From Distichodus sexfasciatus (taxonomy: Eukaryota > Chordata > Actinopteri > Characiformes > Distichodontidae): a DNA stretch of 64,000 nucleotides. The position numbers and the translations under genes were made by a program. A model generated the notes under the pieces. That model ran no database searches. It was not told the origin of the DNA and saw only the letters and a program-made list of their open reading frames with translations. Positions 23,001-35,000 of this stretch are shown piece after piece (within the stretch, counting starts at the first letter, position 1; each line of letters starts with the position of its first letter). Location of the stretch: contig JAVGVS010000001.1 of NCBI GenBank assembly GCA_032718565.1, positions 8,759,789-8,823,788 on the forward strand. Direction: 5' to 3'.

Positions 23001-26000
23001 TGCAATCAGGAGCTTTGAAACAGAACAATAAATTAAAGTAAGTACTCATACTAAAACAGTCCAAACAGACAAGTCCAAATCAGCAGAGCGGTGTAATTAG
23101 CAGTCATGAAGACATGTACCAGGGGAGTCTCAGCTGGTCTGCCTACAGTCTTATTAACCTAATCTGCTCAGAGTCAGTAGCGAGATACCATAAACTCCCC
23201 CACTGTTCAGGCTGAATTAATACCTACAGTGTTTGTTTATTTCCAGCTGGATACAAACGTACACAGTGGGCATCATCTCAACCCGGTGGATTTCACAGGG
23301 CACTTGCATCAGGTCTGACAGTACATTTGCAATTGGGTGCCTTACTGAGGTAACATTTACTAAAATTGCTGGCATTAAAGACATTGGTAACCATGGCGAC
23401 TTTTGGTATTAACCCTGTATCCCCAGCTAACTGTGAATCTCCTTCAATTCCACACCACAACAAGGTCATGCAAAGGTGCCATTCAAGAAATGTCTTGTGA
23501 ATTGAGTAAACTCCAATTTCCAAATCTCTTCTAAAACATGCATGAGGTATACGTATGACTAGGTGTAATTCTGCCTCTGGCTTATTTAATAGCTTCATGC
23601 AATCTCTCAGTCCAACTACAGCCCAGGAAAGGTAATTAAAAATCAGACAGAGAGAGAGAGAAGCACACTGCGTGAGATTTCACAGTTAATCGCAAAGTAA
23701 TTGGGGGAAGACATGCAGTCAAAGTAAAGAGGAAACCCCTGGGTGTATTTTCTGAGGCAGTCACACCTTACAGCACGTGGCTGTGGCAGCACTCGGACGC
23801 TGGCCTAATTCCGCACTGCTCAGTCTGTTGTGGACTGATTCATCATGCCTGAAATTGTCCTAGCCATGAGCTTTCTAACATCTGGCTGACTCGCTGCACA
23901 GGGTCCTCGGCGGCTATTTTAGCAAAGGTTGGTTTTACAAGTTATTCCTTTCATGTCTTCTTGTGGCTTTGAACCTGATTTAATGAGTCAGTTCACAACA
24001 ATTCATCTGCAAACTGCTCGTTATCTGTACTTTTCAAACTTTGGGTGGTTTGTTGTAACTTTTCAGAGGATGCAATGTTGCAGAGGATGCATCCTAAACT
24101 GACTCCCTACTACTTACACAGTCAACTGGTGTGAAAGTCCACTGTTCCAATGCATGAATTTTAGCCTAAATGTGAGCGTTATACAGTATATTAGACAAAT
24201 CAACATTGTTTTCCAACACCATCTGCACGCCAACTAAAGTGAATGATCATGTAAAAAATTAAGGTGTACAAGAACAGCATGAATTTACCTCAGCTCAAGA
24301 TCCCGAATCTTCTCTCTCAGGGGCGCCACAGCCTACAAACAAATGTGCAAGAAGTGAAATGAGCAAATGAATAAATAATCAACAACTTAATAAGAAAGTT
24401 CCAGTTGTAGTGGGGAACAAGGAATGAATCGAGCCAATTAGAAATATTAATTAAAAGTCAATTAGGCACGGACTAATTATCGAGGAGATGCTTACAGCTA
24501 CTGTAAATAAAGTGAGTTGTGGAAGAAGGAAGGAAGCAAGAGGAAACAAGACTGAAAGGGAACAGTGTGCACAATGAAAGTCATTATGCATCTTTCAGAA
24601 AGAAAAGTCAATCGAGTATACTTGTAATAGTCTCTGTGTTTCCCCTACCATGATGTAACGGGGACACCCCGTTATAATTCATTTTTGTTATTTATCAGTT
24701 AAAAATGAGTTTTGTCTGTATTAAATGGGAAGATTTTACAGAACTGGACTTTGACTGTGCCCTGCTTCCCTATGAGAGTTGTGCGCACTAACAAACAGTG
24801 CATGTGTTTACATCGCAAAAATGTCATTCATACGTTTCTGCGCAATTACTTCAGTTTTTGTGATGGCAAGACACGGCACTGGTTCTTGTCTCGTTCTTAT
24901 TCAGCATCCTGCTTAATGGTGCTTTATTACTGATGGATTTTACTTGATTTTATTCAATTATATTCTTACAGTATAATTAGTTTGTAGACAGTTACGATAT
25001 GTGACCCTCCACGGCAAAACCAGTCGCTTGTTGCAAATTTTCAAAATTAAGTTATGTTTTCATGAAAGGGCATAAATCAACCTTCAAAACGATACCTATA
25101 TCGAATGAATCAGACGACATATGACTAAGATATCAACATTCAAAGAGGCGGGTTTCTCCTGTCACACCAAGTGAGAAACGGAGAAATCTGCCTTTGAAGT
25201 TGACTATCGACGTAGCACTCACAGACGCTTGGTGCGGTCGCAGCTATGTTTGCATTTACGGTAGCCTACGCTGCATTCACAGCCACACAGGCTATGCAAG
25301 CCACACGGATAGCCTATCTGCGTTAGGTTAACTGAGCCGGAGAAATATGTTCACGCTAGTCAACGAGTGGATTTACCGTAAATATTGAAGTAGAGCGGTC
25401 AAAACAAGAAACTTAACGTTCTGCTGGAATTGAATTCCTCACCTCAAGAAAGTCACGTTTTTAGGATGGAAAGGGTAAGTTTTTCAGCTAAATTTATTCA
25501 CAACAGTACAGTACAGACCTTCCACTGTTTCAAAACACTAAAAACATTTTAGCTCATGCAACATAAACGGTCGTTTTTCTCGGAAACCTCCGTTGCGACA
25601 AGCGACTGGTTTCGCCGTGCGGAGTCATATATGTGTGCATCTTCTGTAAACCTGTTTTGTGGGATCCTCTTATGCTCGGTCCTCCATTCCCCAGTTGTCC
25701 CTGGTACATTCCTAACTTTTTCCCTAACCAGACATCCCTGGCCCTTACACCCTTTCACCCTAAATCCCCATATGTTGTCATCCTAAATCTCCATATTACC
25801 AGGTGCAGCTTTGCTTCTTTACCCTTTTCTCGAGTAACGCATATCTTAGCAAGACAAAATAGGCCCTCATGTTAGACGTGGTGTCTCCAACGGCGTCCTT
25901 GAGGCCCCGGAGGAGCAGATAAAAAGGTACAATCTTGGGTGCGAGGGAGAGAGAGTTTGGACACAGAGAGAGAAACACTGACCGGTCGAATGAACATCTT

Positions 26001-29000
26001 GTAAAAACATTGTTGCTCTTTTCTGTAATAGAACTTTGAAACTTCATGAACTCTCCTCCTCATCACTGACTCTTCATTCTCAACCCGAGAATCCAGCACT
26101 ACCATTGCGGCTTTGGTTAGCTTACTGCTCCCACATTAGAGCGTAGCCACTGTACACATGTGTATATTAACGTAGACCCAACTAATCGATTATTAAACTA
26201 TCTTAATAATCGATTCTAACAGATTTAACCCATTAATTGTTGCAGCCCTAACACACACACACAAAATCATACAAAAACAGTCCCAGGACACTGGAAACAG
26301 AAGAAAGAAGGTGAAGAAAAGAATAGATTCCATGAAAGCATGAAAGAAACAGATTACTAAAGGTCACTACATAGAATTACAAAATGAGGTGTGACTGAAA
26401 CATCTAAAAAAGGAACATGATAATGTTTTAATCTGAAATCAAATTACGCATCATGCTATTCAACATTCCATTAAAAGAACTCCATTAACATTCAGACGTA
26501 TAAACAGCACACCTTCAGGGGGAAAGTAAAGACTGCTGGAGGTCATTTCTGCTGTAAGACAGCTTTAATAAAATATCAGTCAAGGAAAAAAAGGTCATCC
26601 TTTTAAAATGACAGCTCACACACCAACAAATTAACCCAGATATGTGAAAATGAAAACACTTTTAACACTTAAGGTCAGGGAGATATGGTGAAAACTGTTG
26701 GAGATATGGTGAAAAGCTGTTTTCTAATGAGTTTTTGCCACTGGTGAGTAGGCTTTTGGATCAGTAATGATATGAAATGAATGCTGACTTTAATGTGTGT
26801 TAATGAAGGAGTGTGTAGGTCACTGCACTATCACTCTCCAAAATGTCAAAACCTGCAGAAATTGACCCCCCTACAACAAAGACAGTGGAAAGAAATAACA
26901 ATTAGAAAACCATCACATGACTTTACTGATTCTAGCACGTGGTTATTTTTTTAAAAATTACTTTCCACTTGAAAGCAGAAATACTGTTTTACTGTCACAA
27001 CTAGAGCTGCAGCTATCGATTCTTTTTGTAAGTGACTATTCTATTGATTTATTTTAACAATTGATTGAGTATTCGGTAATCAGATCTATTTTTTTTAGGT
27101 TTCTTTTTAAAAAATCTAAATTAACCCATACATCCCTGAGAGAATTTGGGCTGTTTTTCTATACCTTTGTTTTTAGGCTTATTGTAGAGTGTGTGTAGAA
27201 GTTATCCATACATGCCTTATGTTACTGTGTTCAGGACGCCCTGCACTACTCAGATTTGTCATAGTTTGATGTGTAAATGCTGACACAGTCTTGAAATCAG
27301 CAAATTTCTGATGAAAACTGGCCTGCGCCTGTAGAAATGTTTAGGTTTTTTTTTTGTTGTTTTTTTTTAGCTTTATGTAGTATAGAAGTGTTGTAACTAT
27401 AGATACAACTACTAGAAATAGTAAAGAAGTGTCTTTTTTATTTGCTTGTTGAGTTTTAATTATGCATTCTATGGCTTGGTACCATGAAGAAAAATAAGGT
27501 TAGTGCCAGGCGGGAACACTTCTTTATCCGTTTGGTATCTGTCACGATATAGAATAAATTCTTTGATAATGCATTTTCTATATTTCTTGATTGATTACTC
27601 TCCAACATTAAAAAATTGAGAAAATAAATGTGAAAATGAGGGGGGAAAGAAAATGAAGAAATGCTGAAGTTGGGCTAAACCAATTTGGCCTATAAAATGA
27701 GTTGCTTTTGCCCTGTCTGGGAGAGAACTACATTTCCCAATCCCCTGTATGCCACTTGGAGCTGCGTCAAAATAAATTGATGGATATGCAGAAAATCTCA
27801 ATAAATGAATGTATTGTGAGTAGAATGCCAGTTGCTGTGGTTATTTATTAGCTAAAATATGAGTTTTGTCTGTAATGAAGGGGCAGATTTGACTGAACTG
27901 GAGCGTTTTAGTGAGTAACGGTGCATTTCTGCATTTTTACGCATTTACTTGTATTTTTGTATACGGAATATTACACAAATACTTTCACATACATAAGAAT
28001 CAGTTCCTGTCTTCATCGTGTCACTGAAAACATTGCGCGTCACTAATAAGCACTTGTGTGAAACACAAGAGGCGCATGCTCACACAAGTGGGGGAAAAAA
28101 ACTGAAGCTTCGATTCTAAAAAAAACGGCCTCAACCATTTTTTGTAACCGATTTATTCAAGTTATTCGAATCACCACCACATAAATGAGAGTAGAATTAT
28201 GCATATTTCGATGCTAAATGAGTCTTCAATGAAGTCACTAACCAAAATTCGTCACTTTCGTTTCTTGATTTTAAACCAGACAGCTGCTTAAATTATTTAG
28301 CTAGAAATAGAAGAATCAAAGATCTTGAATAAGACCTTAAGTCAGCATATTCAAAATTTTATAATGCTAATATAGGCAACAATTCACTTTCATACATTGT
28401 CTTTAGACAGAGTGCTTAAAATGATTGTTAGGTCCTTACTGTTTCGGAAACTGTGTAAAAAGCAACCAGTGAGCTCAACTGACGTAAAGCGCCTCACTAA
28501 TAAAGCTAATTAATAACACAAGTCCTGTTAATTAAAACATTAATGATACTGGCCTCTCACTTGGCTTTATCATTTGCTTTCAGGAGTGCCTGCTTCAAAC
28601 AGAAAGAGGACAAGGAGCAGCAGGAGACAAATAGAGACAACCCGGAGCAAGGGGGAAAATCTCTCAACAAGGAAAAAGGGGATTAAACAAGATGCAATTT
28701 GTCTTCACCAACCTCATCTATCCTCTGTTCAATCTTCATCTCTCCGTGCTCCTGGATGGACCTGTGTGCATGTAAACAGACAGAAGAGCAGCTGGTGATA
28801 AATGCATATGCGAAAGCACACAAACAGGCAAAGCCCCTGAGAGCCCCTGCTTGAAATACTGTGCATTTTGCTTCAGGAGCTGACGTGGTGGAGGCATTCA
28901 AGTAGCTCAGAGTCAACATTGCCACATGATGCGGAATGAGACAGAATGAAGTGAGCTCTGTACTGATCCCTTCGTCAGGGTTTCCACCACGCCACAAGTG

Positions 29001-32000
29001 GGCCTAAGCCATGTGCTTAATCAGGAAACTCGTAATAGCTTCTAAAAAGCTCTCTGCACAGATCACACATTTAACATGAACATGAACAGAGAATATACCC
29101 TTACTTTAACATACTTGTTATAAATACAGGTTGGTATTCATAGTGAAAAATGAATCTTGCATACAACGCGCTGCCCGCTGCCCTTTATAAAGTCACTATT
29201 TTATTTATTTTAAAACCTTTAAACAGATTAAACTTTTTCACAGTGGTTTTTTGATTACTATTTGTTTTGATTCAGTTATTATTTTCAAGGTATTGCCATT
29301 GTTTGCGTTTAAAGATGTGGGAAAGGCACAATAAAAATAAACACACTCCTGGCAATAATTATTATTATTGTTACAAATATAATAAGACAATCAGCATCAC
29401 TGTTACAATATTATTTCAAAATATAGCATATGCTTTATAATGAATTGGAAGCTGGGTAGTTGTCAAATTGTGTCATTTGATTTGTAAACACAGTATGAAA
29501 CCAGTATTACCTCATATTGGTGTAGGTTCCCCAGACAGCTAAAAAAAAAAAAAAAAAAAAAAAATAGAAAAAAAACACAATATTAATAATTAAGCACAAC
29601 CATGCCAATTAATTCCTACATCAATTAGAAAATAAAACAGTCATAAAAAGACATGGAAAATAAAGCCAAATAAAGCAGAGGTTCAATGAAGATAATTGGA
29701 ATCTGCAGAGGCTCCTCATCAGCACAGTGTTTTCATTTCCAGATGGTTTTAGGGTTATAAAAACAAAAGACAAAGGCCCCGGAGGTTATTCTGGGGTTAA
29801 CATGCTTTATTGGCTCCCTGCAGGCTTGTGTATGTTCATTTAGACACATTAAGCTTTGAGCATGAGTCCAGACCTGCCTGCGGTGCCACAACCCCAAGCA
29901 ATTTTCTCAACATGAACAGGACAAGCACTCAGCGACACTAATTACTTCACTGAACCTTTGTTTTCCACAAGCAAACACATCCAAGTGTGGCAAAAAACAC
30001 CTGCAATCTTGGGTTAAAACACAGAAAATCTGAACTGGCCACAGAACATACTAAGGCCATCTCTAATAATAATATTAAAAATAACACTATAAAACAAATA
30101 CTACACAGAGTACAAGACAAAGAATATAAAAATGCCTTATGTAAATGATATACAATTTGAATACTAAATCTCTCCAAACGTTAGTTAATTAGTTTCACTG
30201 TATTTTATACTTGGCAAAGTCATGTCTGATTGATGACGACATGCTTTAAGCTTCACATCCTGCACATGAGTACATAGCTTAAGTCATCAAGGACAGCTCC
30301 TGTCTAGATCCATAAATCCCCAAGATTTCAGCAGATATATGTGATACGATATATGAGATCTGATGACAAATTTGATGACATAATAAGGTGGAAAGCCAGC
30401 ATGATGATCATTTCTCACTAAGTAAAGCTATACCCAAACAGCCAAGGTTATATACTGTATACACAAACACACACACAGGACATTCCTCGGCCAAATCATA
30501 ACTTATTAATATGCAACATTCTCCTCATCAATGCACACACTCACTCACAATTTCATTTCTAATTTGAATTTACTAGGCCTGGCATATTGCCTGAAAATGC
30601 ACAAACCAACATTTAAAAACATTTTTGAATTAATCTTGCTCATCTCAATAAGCTCAATTAAAGCTTCCCCAATGCATATTATCAACAGTAGAGGTCGACC
30701 GATATGGGTTTTTCTAAAGCCGATGCCGATATTTAGAAGTCAGGGTCAGCTGATGGCCGATATATGCTGCCGATATTTTTTTGGCCAATAATTAGACATT
30801 TCCCGCCTGTTTGTTTAGTAAAATATCACACTAATAATAACAAAGGATACACTAAATTTCTCAAGTTAACATTTAACACTGACTAAACATAAATATAAAC
30901 ATAAATAAAACTGTAAATGTCTAAACAATAAATAAATATATAACATTTGAACTTGACTAATAATTTGTAAACAAAAAGTTTTCAAGTTACAAACTGAGGG
31001 AAGATAAAATTGTAAACAACAATACAAAAAGGAGAGTGCAAATAATCTAAAGGAGAGTGCAAAACTTCTGGCTGGGGTCCTGCAGAGGCGACAGCATGGA
31101 TCACGTGTACCGCAGCAAAACTGGGCTGTCCGCAGAGATGCCTGAATATCGGCGTACTAAACTCAGATATCGGCCGATGCCGATATTGTAAAAAATGCTA
31201 AATATCGGCTGACCGATATATATCGGTCAACCTCTAATCAACAGTCGTCCTCTTAAAATACTACATCTAGGCATGATTTTGACTTGAAGTCATATCACTT
31301 GCCCCTACAGTCCTGGCCAAAAATATTGGCACCCCTGCTTTTATATCAGATAACGCAACACTTCTCCCATAAAATTGCTGAAATCACAAACGCTTTGGTA
31401 TTGTCATGTTTATTTCTTTGGTAGGCATTTAAAAAAACACAAAAAAACATGAAAAAAGCAAATCTGAGACATTCCACATAAAACTCAAACATGGACTACT
31501 GTATAGACACTTTAATGAATGAGGCAGTCATTATTATTATGTGGCTTAAAATTATTTATAGAGCTCCTGTTCATGGTTTATGGATATAACACTTAGGGTA
31601 CACACCAACAGAAACTGTAGAACATGCATAACAGCATCAGCAAGACAAATAAATTACCCTTTAGCTTTCAAATAAAAAGACATCAAATCCAATTTCCGAT
31701 GTAAATGTGAGGAAATGTCACCCACCAAAAGTGATAAACCAGTCAAACAATTTATGGTCACCAATACCAATACCAGCAAATGATCTACTTGTTTGACCAT
31801 GTGAACCTTTGAGGCTTAATTATATGATTAATCAAAGTTTGACATGAGAATGGTGCTGCTGACTAATTTTTTTCAGGCAATTTTAACCTGAATCGAATTA
31901 TAATCCATCTTTAATCAAGTCTTTAAGTTCATGTCAGTTGGACATGCATGAATTTTAGCAGTTATTTTTAGAGGCCTGCTCATTTGTGAGTGAGAGGGAG

Positions 32001-35000
32001 CAACTTGTTGGAAGTTTGGCCTGAACAGTACAGCAGCTTGCCAAGGTCACCCAAAAACACGTACACAGTGTCCCAGCCCCACTTCAGAGGCTTACACACA
32101 AGTAGAGCAGCTATTCATTACTGAACTATCACTGCTGACCCAAAACTTACCATTTGTTCCTAATACATCACAAATACATTGAGAAGAACGTGTGTAATTT
32201 GTCAGCATCTGAGGCAGCGTCTCACAATATGTTGAGAGATCAGTTTATGGTTTGCTTAATTCAAAAATCTTGTTTGGATATTAAAAACAAAAAGAGAACA
32301 GAAGCAAAATAATAAACCATATCACTGTAAACTTATATTTGTTCATATAACTAATACGTTGTCCTGATAAACATTAAAACAATAATCCTGACATATAAAA
32401 CACTAATGCGTTGGATGTTTACTTTCCATGTGGGCTTTAGCAAACCGTCCAGACTCTGTAGTGAAGTCACGTCTGATGTTAGAGAGACTTGACCAATCAC
32501 AGGCCAAATCATACATGCAGGAGTATTCTGGGCTTCACGCAGCACCTAAATGATGTCTAGCCAAAGTCAGCAATCATCACTAATATATGTCCTAGGATTC
32601 CCTTTGCCACAGATTCACGGATCTACTCCACTGCAGTGCTGAACACATAAACAAACATGTTCCATGTGCAAAACACAGCAGAGAAATTGAATTAGGCTCT
32701 TAAATATGCAAGAAATGATACATTTTGTTTCAGCAGTCACACAGAATGGAATCACATCCATACTTTCACTAAAACAAGCAACAATCGGACACTTATGCAA
32801 CTTTCTGCCAGTCACATTCCAGAAAGGCCCACTGACAACACGCTACAACAGTACACTATATAAGCAGTCAAAATGAATGAAAACTGAGCTTTCTTTCAGA
32901 CAATGTCTTAAGCCTGGAATATACTTGCTGTTAACTATGTAGATATGTACGTACGTACAGGCGCGATCCGTTTTCCTGCGTTGTTTGTGTCGGTTTTTGT
33001 GCACGTACTCAAAAATTAACAGAACGTATATGGAGATGCAATACCTGCATAATTTATAGGGGGCAGTTTTGGGAGATCTGCACTCAAAAGTCAAGAAAAG
33101 AATTCTCCATTTTGCTGACGAGATCTATTAAGTGGTCGAACGTACCATCTCCGCAAATTTCGTTTAATTCTCTAGTGCTGTCTCAGTATGATGAAGATTA
33201 ATGTTTCTTCGAGTGAAGACGGGTTGTTTGGAATAACAGATGACGATTTTAAGATACAGGTATTCATTCATTTATTAGGTTTGCGGCCTCGACACTGACT
33301 CCTGGTGGTAAGGAGTACACACTACAGATTACGACGCACAGTACGGACGCAAGCATATCGGCACAAACGTTAACAACGCAACTGTGTACGGATACGCACT
33401 CGTAGCTCACAGCAAGTATATTCCAGGCCTTACAGTGAAACTCCCTTGCAGCAGATTTGTACTTATACTGGGAGATGGCATTTAGAAACTGCTGCAGCTT
33501 TTATAATACCATATGTTCCTGAGGTACTTGTCAAAGACATAACGACAATATAAAAGTGACTGAACTGCTGTGAGTTAATGAAAAGAAAAAACATGTCTGT
33601 ACCAAGTGAACTGCAAACTACTCCATAACTGCACTATTTTAAATTAGTTTGAGAAATATAATAAACTCCTGACAAAAATCTATTCAATTTGCTTCTTTCG
33701 TCACTACCCACAGTTTAAGGAGGCCAGGTCTTATCTATTAGGAACTGAGCTGATCCAGAGAGGGTTGTATTAGGCCACTCTGTGCCCCAGGACATGGAGA
33801 CCAAAAGACGTACTGAGGATGGGGTGATATCAGGTGTTATCAAGAATGAATCCCTAAAGAGTTTGAAATGCTGTCAAAGACTCTGTATTTTAAGATAAAA
33901 TACTTAATTTGCATCTAGGAGTGCACGGCATAAATGGTATAAAAGGTATGCGATATAAATTTGGCCAACGATAGAGATTTTGATTACACCGGCATACCAC
34001 TGAAATTTCCGCTCTTTGCCTGCGAAAATTACGTAATCAAGTCGCATCAAATGCGCGGAAACCACACCACGAGGCATTTGTTTTCGGAAAATGAAGAGAG
34101 TGTATGGAAGAGCAGCTCGTTAAGAAGACCGGTGCAACGTCCATAATCTGGACATGGTTTGGATTTAGGGTCTCGGATACTGAGCAGAAAAACATAATCT
34201 GCACAATATGCTGGGCGATAGTATTTGCAAAGAGAGGTAATATGAGCAATCTGTTCTACCATCTTAAAACGAAACACGCTGTTGAATATGAGAGAAACCA
34301 AAGAATACGCCTTTCTCAAACGCCAAGTCAGTCTCAGAGCACAAGTGATAAAAAAGTTGGCCAGCAGACCTCAATCACCTAAGCATTTTCTAAAGGCTCT
34401 CCGTATGACAAAAAGAGTCAGCGGTGGACGGAAATTACAAATGCTATATCTGTATTTTTGTGCAAGGACATGTTGCCTTTCCAAACAGTGGAGAGAAGCG
34501 GCTTTAAAGAAATGATTAAAGTCCTTGATTCCCGATACGCGGCACCTAACCGCACATATTTCAGCGAAGTCAAAATGCACAAATTGCATGGCAAGGTCAA
34601 CAAGCAAGTAAAAACACATCTCGGTGGCATCAAACATTATGCTACTACTACTAAAGGGCATTTAGCACTGGTGGCAACATTGTAACATGCCACCAGTCTG
34701 CACTTAAGCCAGAGACTATGGACAGGCTTGTGTTCCTGGCAAAAAATCTGCATAAACTGCCATAAAACTAATGTTAAAACTAAAAAAGTGTTCTTTTTTG
34801 GACTTTATTTAATTTTTTTCATCTGTTGGTCTTTGTTTACAGAAAAGAAAGTTATTGAACTTTAAGAACTTTTTAGCACAGTTTGCAACAATGTAGCCCT
34901 TTAAATTGTTTTCATATTTTTTATTTAATAAAAAAAATATTCCAGGTTCACAACTACTTTGAAATGTCTTAACAGTTCATTATACGACTTCCTGTTGGAA

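Larger units (their letters stand above)
21944..24288. other. uxs1: uxs1 intron 4
   Basis: Contains both copies of a direct repeat (22464-22625 and 24079-24246). Nothing else recognisable. Confidence 0.6.
24333..28712. other. uxs1: uxs1 intron 3
   Basis: Holds MITE 25000-25629 and fragments of a hAT family: related segments at 24687-24750 and 27836-27900, an end at 26165-26250 and an opposite end at 27003-27105. Nothing else identified. Confidence 0.6.
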
